Assembly (NCBI GenBank): GCA_028689665.1
Contig: JAQVCR010000020.1
Span: 1-36,633 of the forward strand
Length of the DNA: 36,633 nucleotides
Direction of reading: 5' to 3'
Source: Muribaculaceae bacterium
Lineage (GTDB): Bacteria; Bacteroidota; Bacteroidia; Bacteroidales; Muribaculaceae
A program made the position numbers and the translations under genes. The notes below the pieces were generated by a model that was given only the letters and a program-made list of their open reading frames with translations, was not told where the DNA came from and made no database searches. Of the stretch, positions 1-8,567 are shown piece by piece; the first letter of the stretch is position 1, and every line of letters starts with the position of its first letter.

Positions 1-127
1 CAAAAACAAGTAAACTTGTTTTGTGTTCTCCACTCATTTGCACTATCTTTAGATAAGACAGGCTACACTCGGGAAAACAAAAACAAGTAAACTTGTTTTG
101 TGTTCTCCACTCATTTGCACTATCTTT
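1..127. repeat. 50-bp direct repeat, two copies, each with a palindrome
   Basis: Positions 1-50 and 78-127 are identical over 50 bases (offset 77). Copy 1 may continue beyond the left edge. Each copy holds a palindrome with 9-base arms AAAACAAGT / ACTTGTTTT around AA (3-22 and 80-99), followed by the -33 and -7 elements of a Bacteroidota promoter. The intervening 27 bases are unrelated. The palindrome overlaps the -33 TTTG, so it could be an operator; that role is inferred. Confidence 0.9.
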
Positions 128-128
128 G
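97..128 (+). promoter_or_regulatory. rpoN promoter (Bacteroidota type)
   Basis: TTTG at 97-100, a 20-nt spacer and TATCTTTG at 121-128 match the Bacteroidota primary-sigma consensus exactly. The rpoN ATG lies only 20 nt after the -7 box, so the leader must be very short and lacks a Shine-Dalgarno. The upstream copy (20-23 and 44-51) has the same spacing but ends TATCTTTA, a weaker -7 box. Confidence 0.75.
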
Positions 129-147
129 CACTAAATATTGAGTATAT

Positions 148-1605
148 ATGCAGGAGAAATTATCTTTATCGACGCAGCAGAAACTTCAACAGCGATTATC
201 GCCATTGCAGGTGCAATTTGTACATTTGCTAGAGATGAATCGTGTGGAAATAGAAGAGGAAGTGAGGCACGAAATAGATGAGAATCCGGCTATAGATGTC
301 GCCGATACGGGTGTTGCAGAGTCGACTACAAATAACGATGAGCATGGCGATGCTTTCACCGAGAGTGCTGAAGATATTCAGCGTGCCGACTATAAAGATG
401 AGGAGGATATTCCTTATTATCGTTTAAATGTATCTAATGCAAGTGCCGACGACGACACGCCTGAGTCGGTAATAGTGGCAGAAGGCTCGATTATTGATTA
501 TCTAGAAGAACAGTTGGCTGAGCGAGAGCTAAGCGAGCGCGAACACGATATAGCGACTTATATAATAGGTAATATTGATGATAATGGCTATCTACAACGA
601 GGAGTAGGTGCTATTGCCGATGATATAGTTTTTCAGACAGGTCTAGATGTAACTAATTGCGAGGTAGAAGAAGTGCTTCAGATAGTTAGGGATCTAGAGC
701 CGGCAGGAGTTGGCGCACTCGATTTGCGCGATTGCTTGTTGTTGCAACTCGAACGCAAAGGTGCAAATGAAATATCGATGCTAGCTTATCGTGTAATTGA
801 TGAGTATTTCGATGAGTTTTCAAAGAAACATTATGAAAAGATAGTTTCGGCACTGGGCGTTAGCGAAGATAGATTAAAGGATATATTAAAAGAGATTCGT
901 ACTCTAAATCCAAAGCCGGGCAGTACAATAATAGGATCGACGAGCGACTCGCATTCGCAACAGATAATCCCCGATTTCAGTGTAGAGATAGATGGCGAAA
1001 GTCTGCAGCTCACGTTGCTAAATAATATACCCGAATTGCAGATCGAGGAGAACTTTGCAATAATGTATGACACGATGACCAATGCCAAGAAGCTCAGCCG
1101 CAAGGAAGAGGAGGCATCCACCTTTGTAAAGCAAAAATATGAATCGGCATCGGGATTTATAAAAATTCTTCGACAACGTCAAGAGACACTTTTTGGCACA
1201 ATGCGAGCAATAGTGAATCGCCAGCGCGAATTTTTCTTGAGTGGCGATGAGGCTCGGTTAAAGCCGATGGTGCTAAAGGATATAGCCGAGATAACCAATC
1301 ACGACTTGTCGGTAATTTCGCGAGCCACGACAAATAAATATGTGATTACGCAGTGGGGGATATTCCCATTAAAGTTTTTCTTTAACGAAGGGCTCCAGCA
1401 CGAATCGGGCGAAGAAGTGTCGTCGCGCGAGATCCAATCGATACTTAAAAAGGTAATAGAAGAGGAAAACAAGAAACGACCATATTCAGATAAGCAATTG
1501 TGTGAGATACTATGCAAGAATGGATATGAAATAGCTCGTCGCACGGTAGCAAAATATCGAGAAAAACTCGCTATTCCAGTTGCAAGGTTGCGAAAGGAGT
1601 TATAA
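148..1605 (+). CDS. rpoN: RNA polymerase sigma-54 factor
   Basis: Alternative sigma factor that directs RNA polymerase to -24/-12 promoters and needs AAA+ activators to open them. At 485 residues it has the usual family length. The N-terminus is a Gln/Leu-rich region I that binds activator, followed by an acidic region II (about 45-110). The core-binding domain follows, and the C-terminus carries the RpoN box ARRTVAKYRE at residues 463-472, the diagnostic -24 recognition motif. The ATG at 148 follows a perfect promoter by 20 nt. It is the first gene of a same-strand set with a PAP2-like protein, purE and ispG. No sigma-54 activator is encoded in the window. Identification is secure; control by the palindrome upstream is inference. 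Confidence 0.97.
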   Translation: MQEKLSLSTQQKLQQRLSPLQVQFVHLLEMNRVEIEEEVRHEIDENPAIDVADTGVAESTTNNDEHGDAFTESAEDIQRADYKDEEDIPYYRLNVSNASADDDTPESVIVAEGSIIDYLEEQLAERELSEREHDIATYIIGNIDDNGYLQRGVGAIADDIVFQTGLDVTNCEVEEVLQIVRDLEPAGVGALDLRDCLLLQLERKGANEISMLAYRVIDEYFDEFSKKHYEKIVSALGVSEDRLKDILKEIRTLNPKPGSTIIGSTSDSHSQQIIPDFSVEIDGESLQLTLLNNIPELQIEENFAIMYDTMTNAKKLSRKEEEASTFVKQKYESASGFIKILRQRQETLFGTMRAIVNRQREFFLSGDEARLKPMVLKDIAEITNHDLSVISRATTNKYVITQWGIFPLKFFFNEGLQHESGEEVSSREIQSILKKVIEEENKKRPYSDKQLCEILCKNGYEIARRTVAKYREKLAIPVARLRKEL

Positions 1606-1657
1606 TTTTGTAGAGGATTATAAATAAACGATATATATATATTTTAGCGATAATAAA

Positions 1658-2269
1658 ATGCAACATGCTGCTCGCTTTTTTTCGACGATATTCAGTCCTT
1701 TGTTAATGCCTACTTATGGTGTTTTCTTAGCTCTGTGGGTATCGATTTTGTGTTATCTCCCTGTGGGTACACGGCTCGCCGTGCTATTGGTGGTGTTTGG
1801 TATCACTTGTGTGGTGCCGATGATTTTCATTGCTGTGCTACACTCTATTGGCGTGGTGAAAGATAAACGGCTGGTTAACCGCAAAGAACGTTGGTTGCCC
1901 TATATCTTTATCATTATGTGCTATATGGGTGCATCGTTCTATCTCATTCATGTGCATGCTCCCTTGTGGCTCACTGCATTTATGTGGGGTGGAGGAGCTG
2001 CTGCAATAGTGTCTTTTGCAATAAACTTTGTGTGGAAGATAAGTGCGCACATGGCAGGAATAGGCGGAGTGGTGGCATTGTTGTCGCGAATCCACATTGA
2101 TGGTCTTGGAGCATTTGAGATTCTCTGGCTCTTTTGCGTAGCGATAGTGTTTGCCGGGGTTCTAGGTACATCGCGTATGCAGCTCGAGCGACACACATTC
2201 TGGCAAGTAATGTCAGGCTTTGCGTGTGGCTTTTTGTGTGTGTATCTAGCAAGTGCATTAATAAATTAG
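1658..2269 (+). CDS. PAP2-like integral membrane protein, divergent
   Basis: A 203-residue, very hydrophobic protein with about five to six membrane segments. It resembles the PAP2 (type 2 phosphatidic acid phosphatase) superfamily: a basic stretch RKERWLPY stands where motif C1 is expected, KISAHMAG resembles the PSGH motif C2, and SRMQLERHTFWQV resembles SRxxxxxHxxxD, motif C3. The nucleophile-like His of C3 is present, but the Gly of C2 is Ala and the usual Asp after the C3 His is Gln. The active site is therefore altered and the enzyme may have a different substrate or be inactive. It starts 52 nt after rpoN and ends 28 nt before purE. Substrate unknown; an undecaprenyl-PP or lipid phosphatase role is only a guess. 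Confidence 0.7.
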   Translation: MQHAARFFSTIFSPLLMPTYGVFLALWVSILCYLPVGTRLAVLLVVFGITCVVPMIFIAVLHSIGVVKDKRLVNRKERWLPYIFIIMCYMGASFYLIHVHAPLWLTAFMWGGGAAAIVSFAINFVWKISAHMAGIGGVVALLSRIHIDGLGAFEILWLFCVAIVFAGVLGTSRMQLERHTFWQVMSGFACGFLCVYLASALIN

Positions 2270-2297
2270 AAATTACAGAATAATAAATATAAGTATT

Positions 2298-2804
2298 ATG
2301 AAACCAGTTGTGAGTATTATCATGGGTAGCACCTCCGACTTGCCAATAATGGAAAAGGCGGCAAAGCTGCTTGATGAGTTTGAGATAGCATTTGAAATTA
2401 ACGCATTGTCGGCTCATCGCACCCCCACCGAGGTAGAAAGCTTTGCACATAATGCAAAGGGCAGAGGAATAAAGGTGATAATTGCCGCTGCCGGAATGGC
2501 TGCACATCTGCCCGGAGTGATAGCCGCGATGACTCCGCTGCCAGTAATAGGCGTTCCAATCAATTCTACAATAGGTGGAATAGATGCACTTCTGGCAATT
2601 GTGCAGATGCCTCCTGGAATCCCCGTAGCGACAGTTGGTATTAATGGCGCACTCAATGCCGCTATACTTGCTGTTCAGATAATGTCGCTTGGCGATGAGG
2701 CAATGGCAGCGCGTCTGGAAGAATACAAGAAAGGACTTGCAAAGAAAATTGTAAAAGCTAATGAGGAGCTGGCGCAAGTAAAATATAAGTTTAAGACAAA
2801 TTAA
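2298..2804 (+). CDS. purE: N5-carboxyaminoimidazole ribonucleotide mutase
   Basis: Class I PurE converts N5-CAIR to CAIR in de novo purine synthesis, working with the ATP-dependent PurK, which is not in this window. The 168 residues hold the full signature: GSTSD near the N-terminus binds phosphate, SAHRTP carries the catalytic His, then AAGMAAHLPG and QMPPGIPVATVGI line the active site. Length is typical for an octameric class I enzyme. It lies 28 nt after the PAP2-like gene and 27 nt before ispG on the same strand, so cotranscription is likely. Confidence 0.97.
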   Translation: MKPVVSIIMGSTSDLPIMEKAAKLLDEFEIAFEINALSAHRTPTEVESFAHNAKGRGIKVIIAAAGMAAHLPGVIAAMTPLPVIGVPINSTIGGIDALLAIVQMPPGIPVATVGINGALNAAILAVQIMSLGDEAMAARLEEYKKGLAKKIVKANEELAQVKYKFKTN

Positions 2805-2831
2805 TATCCACAATTAGTGGAATAGAGAGAA

Positions 2832-4661
2832 ATGAATAAAGATTTTAATTATTCACGTCGCAAGACGTGGGCAGTAAATGTGGCCGGGACACCTCTCGGA
2901 GGCGATAACCCTATTCGTGTGCAATCTATGACTTCTACTTCGACAAACGATATAGAAGCAAGTGTGGTGCAAGCCGAGAGAATAGCCGATGCCGGAGCCG
3001 ACTATGTAAGACTCACGGCGCAAGGGGTGAAAGAAGCCGATAACATTGGGGTGATACGCACAAAGTTGCGTGCCGATGGCTATGCTACTCCGCTTGTCGC
3101 CGATATTCATTTCAATCCACGAGCCGCCTTTGCCGCCGCAAAGGTTACCGATAAGGTGCGAATAAATCCGGGAAACTTTGTCGATGCGGCACGCACTTTT
3201 AAAAAGCTAGAATATACCGATGAGGAATATTCACAAGAGATATTAAAAATCAACGAAGCGTTAATTCCATTTATAGCTGTGTGCCGAGAAAATCACACTG
3301 CTGTGCGAATTGGCGTGAACCATGGCTCGCTGTCCGACCGTATTATGAGCCGTTATGGCGACACTCCGGCAGGGATGGTGGAGTCGGCAATGGAATTTCT
3401 ACGGGTATTCGTTGCCGAGAAATTTCTCGATGTCGTGATTTCTATCAAGGCATCTAATACAGTGGTGATGGTAGAGACTGTGCGTCGGCTTATTGTCGCC
3501 ATGGATGCCGAAGAGATGCACTTCCCTTTGCATCTCGGTGTTACTGAGGCAGGCGACGGCGAAGACGGCAGAATTAAGTCGGCTGTGGGTATAGGAACAC
3601 TGCTGAGCGAAGGTATAGGCGATACTATCCGTGTGTCGCTAAGCGAAGAACCCGAGCTGGAGCTTCCTGTAGCTCGCAAACTAGTGGATTATATCACATC
3701 GCGAGCAGATCACCCGGCAATTAACGGTAATGAATGCTCTAAAAATAATTATATCGAGCCAATGCGTCGCCATTCGTCGAGCATTGATATAATAGGTGGC
3801 AATAATCTGCCAATTGTAGTATCAAATTACTTTGTCGGAGTAGAAACTCTCAAGTTAAAGCCCGATTATATATATTGTGGCGATGGAAAAATACCATCTT
3901 TTAATGCACGATTCATTGTGCCATTATCACACTATAACAGTGGCAATAACATTTCGCCAATAGCCGAAGTGGCTGATATTGAAGCACTGAAAGCCACTAA
4001 ATCTACATTAAAGTGGCTGAAAGTTGATGCAAATTCGTCGTTCGACTTTGCATTGTTGAACAGTAACGAGAATATAGTAATAGCTCTATATAGCTCACAC
4101 ATCAACATTTCGGGGTCGATACAAGCATTTATCAACACTATGCAGTCGCTCGACTTGCATAATCCTGTTGTGATAGCCGGCACTTACAATGATACCGACA
4201 GCGAAAGCCTTCAAGTGAAAGCCGGAGCAGATATGGGAACAGTGCTTATGAATGGATACCGCGACGGTATATGGCTCACAGCGCCACAATATGCTCACAG
4301 TGCCGACATAGTGAGATTTCAATACGGAATACTTCAAGCGGCACGCCTGCGCACCACAAAGACCGAATATATTTCGTGTCCAAGCTGCGGACGTACGCTA
4401 TTCGACTTGCAAGCAACCGTGAAAAGAGTGAAAGAAGCCACATCGCACCTCACACACCTGAAAATAGGAATAATGGGCTGTATAGTTAACGGCCCCGGCG
4501 AAATGGCAGATGCCGACTATGGCTATGTAGGAGCCGCACCGCACAAAGTGAGCCTATACAAAGGCAAACAGTGCATAGAAATGAACATACCGCAAGAAGA
4601 AGCAATAACACACTTAATAGCCCTAATAAAAGCCAACAACGACTGGAAAGCCCCCCAATAA
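2832..4661 (+). CDS. ispG: 4-hydroxy-3-methylbut-2-en-1-yl diphosphate synthase, long form
   Basis: IspG (GcpE) reduces MEcPP to HMBPP, the penultimate step of the non-mevalonate isoprenoid pathway, using a [4Fe-4S] cluster. The N-terminal TIM barrel (VQSMTSTSTND, GADYVRLT, ADIHF) is followed by a large insert at about 280-500, and then the cluster domain with Cys516, Cys519 and Cys550 and the NGPGE motif at 553-557. At 609 residues it is the three-domain form typical of Bacteroidota, Chlamydiae and plants, not the roughly 370-residue E. coli form. The ATG at 2832 is preceded by a purine-rich stretch. It is the last gene of the rpoN cluster and converges with the lipoprotein gene ending at 4728. 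Confidence 0.97.
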   Translation: MNKDFNYSRRKTWAVNVAGTPLGGDNPIRVQSMTSTSTNDIEASVVQAERIADAGADYVRLTAQGVKEADNIGVIRTKLRADGYATPLVADIHFNPRAAFAAAKVTDKVRINPGNFVDAARTFKKLEYTDEEYSQEILKINEALIPFIAVCRENHTAVRIGVNHGSLSDRIMSRYGDTPAGMVESAMEFLRVFVAEKFLDVVISIKASNTVVMVETVRRLIVAMDAEEMHFPLHLGVTEAGDGEDGRIKSAVGIGTLLSEGIGDTIRVSLSEEPELELPVARKLVDYITSRADHPAINGNECSKNNYIEPMRRHSSSIDIIGGNNLPIVVSNYFVGVETLKLKPDYIYCGDGKIPSFNARFIVPLSHYNSGNNISPIAEVADIEALKATKSTLKWLKVDANSSFDFALLNSNENIVIALYSSHINISGSIQAFINTMQSLDLHNPVVIAGTYNDTDSESLQVKAGADMGTVLMNGYRDGIWLTAPQYAHSADIVRFQYGILQAARLRTTKTEYISCPSCGRTLFDLQATVKRVKEATSHLTHLKIGIMGCIVNGPGEMADADYGYVGAAPHKVSLYKGKQCIEMNIPQEEAITHLIALIKANNDWKAPQ

Positions 4662-4727
4662 CCTTTGTGCTTTGCTATCAGCCATAGCCATGACACACTA
4701 TAAATCTCGCAACAAGAGTTGTGGGGG

Positions 4728-5147
4728 TTAGATTTGTTTTTTTAGGGTGTAGGTTATTGTTTTGGTTTGGGTGGCTTGGGTAAGTGTGAGGGTGGTGTTT
4801 GTTAGTGTTTCTATTGTGCAGTTTGTTGTGCCACCTGCTGTGAATTGGAGGATTGAGGGTGTAGTATAGATGGAATTGTATGTGAAGCTCATAGCGTCGC
4901 CGTCGTGTGAGTAGACGCCGTAAGCCCAATAGTCGTCGTGTGGGGCATTTTGTTGGTTTATAGCGACAGCATTATTTTGAAAGGCAAAGAAGATGTTGCC
5001 GTTATATGATTGGTCGATGTCGCCGTCAATCTTAATTTCGGTAAGTTTCCATGTTCCGAACAGGTATCCTATATCGCCATTGTTGCGAGTGCAAGCAAAT
5101 CCCGAAAAGGCAAGGAATAAGAGTATAGCAATTTTTTTCATCATCAT
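4728..5147 (-). CDS. Small lipoprotein, lipocalin-like
   Basis: A predicted 139-residue lipoprotein. It starts MMMKK, has a short hydrophobic segment and a lipobox-like GFAC with Cys19 as lipidation site. The mature part is beta-rich, with GTWKLTEIKIDG after the lipobox, a pattern seen in lipocalin-like Bacteroidota envelope proteins. The frame is open further upstream to 5315, but that extension lies inside the neighbouring barrel gene and would bury the signal peptide. Of three successive ATGs at 5147, 5144 and 5141, the first lies 1 nt after the upstream stop (TAG at 5151-5149), suggesting translational coupling. Function unknown. Confidence 0.75.
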   Translation of the reverse strand: MMMKKIAILLFLAFSGFACTRNNGDIGYLFGTWKLTEIKIDGDIDQSYNGNIFFAFQNNAVAINQQNAPHDDYWAYGVYSHDGDAMSFTYNSIYTTPSILQFTAGGTTNCTIETLTNTTLTLTQATQTKTITYTLKKQI

Positions 5148-5148
5148 T

Positions 5149-6678
5149 CTAGAAATTAAATTTACCACGATATGATACCGAAAGCAGTGCGCCAAAGTTG
5201 TTTCCATATAGCGAGCCACGATCGAAAGCCACTTGGCACTTGGCTTGTATTCCTTTAGCAAAATCGCAATCGTAAACAGCTTCGAGCATAAAAGATGTGT
5301 CGGTGAGTATCTCAATGTTTGGGATAAAAGGAGTACCTAAGGAGCGTCGGTAAGATACAAGTGCTCGATATTGCAATTGAGGAATAATGTTTCCTGTAAT
5401 GCCAGCGTGAAAACCCTGAATGCGGTTGTCGGTGAATAGCATGTATCCATCTTGGTTGTATATAGGCGACTTAATAAATGGTGTTCCAATAGCCATACCG
5501 TAGTATTGGTAGCCATTGTATTGGAAATTGTTGTAGTAGTCGTCGGCACCTGTTGCTTGATTAGGGAGCGTTCCTGTGAGGTTGTGGTCGGCAGGTGCCC
5601 AGTGCATAGGTCCGCTCTGGTTTCGGAAGTCGATATATTCGATTACAGCTCCGTTGATGTATCCCGTTCCATTTTTGTGATATTCTATTCCGTATATGCC
5701 GTCGAAACCGTTCATTTTGCCAATTCCGGAGCCGTCTTCGAAAGGGAATTGGAAATATCCTTTAATTTCATCGCCATTGTTTAGGCGATATCGACCGACA
5801 ATATCCCACGAACCGAGGTTGTTGCCATCGTAATATACGTCGTTTCCCGATGAGTTTCCACTACCGGGTATTATCGTGTGCAAGAAACTTTTAAACGTGA
5901 TTTTTTCGGTATGCTCTTCACTCATTATTCCATTAGTGTATTTTCGAGTAGTTCCGCCCAGCTGTACAGCCGATTGCATACCGATGGTTAAAGAGAATGG
6001 TAATGAAGGCTTAGTGCGAAAATATAATCGTTTGTAGCTGTGAAAAATGTCGGTAGTAATGTGGCTGTTAAGGTAATTATAATGCTCCTCGAGCCAGCTC
6101 GAGTCGAATTGTTTTCCGATAGAATATTCTCCTTGAATCTGTACCCAGCCATTTGTGAAAGGTATATTTTGGAAGTCGACAAAGCCAAGTCTTACTTCGG
6201 GAATAGGCTGAGCATTTCCCGATTGAATAAAGTCGTCGCTGCCAAGCCGAGAGTTGAAAAGAGGCGATGAATACTCTTTAGCACCGACGGTAAGGAAGAT
6301 AGAGCGGTATTTTATTTCGCCATAAAGTTGCTGTATCCAAGCCGACGCCGGTTTTAATTTACGTTCGGAAATAGTTGCTTTTTCAATGTTGAAGAATTGG
6401 TAAGCCGTCGATGTGGTAGATGACCCAATAATGTCGATACCGTAACCGTAGCTAAAACGGCGAGAAAGGTCGAGGCGAGAGTTTGCCGCCGCCCTAGCGA
6501 TAGCCGAGCGCGACTGAGTAATCACTCCATGCACATTCGATGCTATATAATAAGGAGCAAAGCTGCCATTAGAGCTTGTGTTGAAAGTCGTGCTAACCTC
6601 GTAGTCGATAGGCTGCTGAGCTAGAGAAAAGGAATTTGTAATAATTAGAAATGCCCATACGATAAAGTTTTTTTTCAT
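5149..6678 (-). CDS. Capsule assembly Wzi-family outer-membrane protein
   Basis: A 509-residue protein with a cleavable signal peptide (MKKN..., ending near LAQQ). The body is rich in aromatic and Gly residues with alternating polarity, and it ends in SYRGKFNF, a terminal Phe as needed for outer-membrane barrel insertion. The overall pattern fits the Bacteroidota Wzi-like capsule-assembly barrel family, including an N-terminal stretch with APYYIASN and repeated barrel strands. An in-frame TTG two codons upstream (6684) is possible, but the ATG at 6678 gives a normal signal peptide. It begins 28 nt after glsB and is followed by the small lipoprotein at 1-nt spacing. A role in surface polysaccharide attachment is inferred from the family; no capsule biosynthesis genes are adjacent. 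Confidence 0.75.
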   Translation of the reverse strand: MKKNFIVWAFLIITNSFSLAQQPIDYEVSTTFNTSSNGSFAPYYIASNVHGVITQSRSAIARAAANSRLDLSRRFSYGYGIDIIGSSTTSTAYQFFNIEKATISERKLKPASAWIQQLYGEIKYRSIFLTVGAKEYSSPLFNSRLGSDDFIQSGNAQPIPEVRLGFVDFQNIPFTNGWVQIQGEYSIGKQFDSSWLEEHYNYLNSHITTDIFHSYKRLYFRTKPSLPFSLTIGMQSAVQLGGTTRKYTNGIMSEEHTEKITFKSFLHTIIPGSGNSSGNDVYYDGNNLGSWDIVGRYRLNNGDEIKGYFQFPFEDGSGIGKMNGFDGIYGIEYHKNGTGYINGAVIEYIDFRNQSGPMHWAPADHNLTGTLPNQATGADDYYNNFQYNGYQYYGMAIGTPFIKSPIYNQDGYMLFTDNRIQGFHAGITGNIIPQLQYRALVSYRRSLGTPFIPNIEILTDTSFMLEAVYDCDFAKGIQAKCQVAFDRGSLYGNNFGALLSVSYRGKFNF

Positions 6679-6706
6679 ACACAAGTTAAGTTATAGTGTT
6701 AAATCA

Positions 6707-7642
6707 CTATCCATTAATCTCTTTTTCGTACGATTCGATATGCCGGCTTTTTTTGTCGTCGCTAATTTCGTCGATAGATAAGAAAATACCGCTCTCTTCA
6801 ACATTTCCAAATTCGGTGTTAATAGCAGTGCCAAATAGTTTCATTGTAGGCGAAAGGCTCATATATGCGTTTACCAGAGGAGGAATGTTGTAACCCAAGT
6901 TGCGAATATGAGAGTTCAGCGTTTTATAATCTTCTTTAAAATCATTTCCTGTAAAAATCTTCTTCAGAGCTTCGACATCAATGTCAGCCTGCAGAGGCTT
7001 GATAGGAGAAACGAGCATCTCGGGGTCGTGGAAATAAAGATTTAAGAAGTATAAAAGCATATTTCGGCACTCGTGAGAGTAGTTAGGATACATGGTAACT
7101 TTTCCGAAGAAGTATTTAATTTGAGGATAGACGATAGAAAGCGCTCCAAGTCCGTCCCAAAGATTGTCGAGAGCATAAATAGCTTTAGCTCCGGCTTTCG
7201 ATGATTGATATTCGAGAGTAACAAACGAACGCCCCAGCTCAATTGTAACGGGTAGTAATTCGTTTATAAATCGATCAGAGAAGTGAAACATGTGTGATGT
7301 TGCGATTCTCGGCACATTATTTTCGATTAAAATATCTTCACCTAGTATATATCGGTAGCCTCCTGTTATTTCTTTATCAACAGGATTCCATACGATAAGT
7401 TGCTTGCACGGCGGAGTCATAATGTCAAAGTCGTCGATGTCGCAATTCTTACCGGTTCCGCCACCTGCGGCACGGAAAGCAATTTCACGAAGCCGTCCGA
7501 CTTCTTTCATTGTATTCGGTGCTACTTTAGAATCAACTACATAAATTTCATTGTTTCCTTTATTGGTATGTCTTAAAAAGTACTCTTTAGATAGCTCCTT
7601 TTCAATTAGCTGAGTCGATACTCTTGCAATGATTTCTTCCAT
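6707..7642 (-). CDS. glsB: GNAT-type N-acyltransferase, GlsB-like (glycine lipid synthesis)
   Basis: A 311-residue protein of the OlsB/'hemolysin'-type acyltransferase family. In Bacteroides, GlsB transfers a 3-hydroxy fatty acid from acyl carrier protein to glycine, giving the N-acyl glycine (commendamide) that is the precursor of glycine lipids. Supporting features are the LREIAFRAAGGGTG region, the conserved DIDDFD and KQLIVWNP stretch, and the GGYRYILG strand typical of the fold. The assignment is strengthened by the PlsC-type gene 27 nt upstream, the glsA/glsB pairing known from Bacteroides thetaiotaomicron. An ornithine substrate, as in OlsB, is the alternative and cannot be excluded from sequence. 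Confidence 0.8.
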   Translation of the reverse strand: MEEIIARVSTQLIEKELSKEYFLRHTNKGNNEIYVVDSKVAPNTMKEVGRLREIAFRAAGGGTGKNCDIDDFDIMTPPCKQLIVWNPVDKEITGGYRYILGEDILIENNVPRIATSHMFHFSDRFINELLPVTIELGRSFVTLEYQSSKAGAKAIYALDNLWDGLGALSIVYPQIKYFFGKVTMYPNYSHECRNMLLYFLNLYFHDPEMLVSPIKPLQADIDVEALKKIFTGNDFKEDYKTLNSHIRNLGYNIPPLVNAYMSLSPTMKLFGTAINTEFGNVEESGIFLSIDEISDDKKSRHIESYEKEING

Positions 7643-7669
7643 TATTGCAATTCTATATTATTTATGTAT

Positions 7670-8503
7670 TTAATAATCAAGTCTATACACGCTGTCTTTC
7701 ACAATCGAAGCCCACTTATCAAGCGTGTGCGAATTATCAAAATTTTTCCATGATATTGGATTTCCAATGCGGATAGTGTATTCCTTTTCCCGCCCTTTGA
7801 AAATTTCGCTTGGCAAATATATCATTTCTATATTAATTTTCAAGCCTATCTGCTTGCGTATTTTCGCTAAACGGTAGAAAAATGATGAATTTTGTCCTTT
7901 AAAGTATATTGGAACTACGTCGCGCTGAAATTCTTTACTCTTTGCAATGAAATTTTTGTTCCATTTCAAATCTTTAATTTCACCTTTTCCAATGTCGCGC
8001 GAGCAAAGTCCGGCAGGAAATGTCGCAATTGCGAAGTCGCCCGAGAATGCACTTTCAATTTCAAGAGCTGCCTCTCTCGACTGCTTTCCGTGCTTGTTTA
8101 TCGGCAAGAAAATATCGGCATAAGTGGGAATTGCGAGAAGAATGTCGTTCACTAAAAATTTAAACTTATCGGGATACCTTTTTCCTAAAAAAGAAATTAG
8201 AGCAATTCCGTCGAGAGCGCCCAGTGGGTGATTAGAGACGAAAATAAGTTTATTACCTTGTGGAATATTTTCTATTCCTTCGATATTAAGCTTAATATCG
8301 AGGTCGTTTATTAACGCGTCGGAGAAGTCGGCACCTTTTAAATTCCCAAAACGTGATAATAAATCATTCAGCCCATCTTGGCAAATAATCTTTCTTAGCT
8401 TGCTAATTAGAAATTTAGGGATATAGCGATAATAGCGAGGCATCTTGCTCCGCAATACTTCATTAACATCTAATTGCAATATTTTATCTTCAGTATGTGC
8501 CAT
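7670..8503 (-). CDS. glsA: PlsC-type O-acyltransferase, GlsA-like (glycine lipid synthesis)
   Basis: A 277-residue lysophospholipid-acyltransferase-fold protein. GlsA O-acylates the N-acyl glycine made by GlsB to give the diacylated glycine lipid at the inner membrane. The catalytic block is NHPLGALDG at residues 91-99; its His-to-Asp spacing is five rather than four, as in the NHPxGxLDG subgroup. A FPAG block follows at 162-165. The frame is open to a TTG at 8524, but the ATG at 8503 is the better start. It sits 64 nt after the MscS gene and 27 nt before glsB. The order channel, glsA, glsB, barrel, lipoprotein suggests one envelope operon. Confidence 0.8.
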   Translation of the reverse strand: MAHTEDKILQLDVNEVLRSKMPRYYRYIPKFLISKLRKIICQDGLNDLLSRFGNLKGADFSDALINDLDIKLNIEGIENIPQGNKLIFVSNHPLGALDGIALISFLGKRYPDKFKFLVNDILLAIPTYADIFLPINKHGKQSREAALEIESAFSGDFAIATFPAGLCSRDIGKGEIKDLKWNKNFIAKSKEFQRDVVPIYFKGQNSSFFYRLAKIRKQIGLKINIEMIYLPSEIFKGREKEYTIRIGNPISWKNFDNSHTLDKWASIVKDSVYRLDY

Positions 8504-8567
8504 GTCAATCAAAACTAAATGCAAATTTAGCTAAATAAGTCGGGCTAAGGACTAAAATAGTTGATAA

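Noticed and set aside
1980-2813. 277-codon open frame on the minus strand across the PAP2-like gene and purE
   Set aside because: It overlaps two well supported genes, its translation is Cys/His/Ser-rich without domain patterns, and it lacks a promoter.
5148-5315. Upstream extension of the small lipoprotein
   Set aside because: It overlaps the end of the barrel gene and would place 56 residues before a clear lipoprotein signal.
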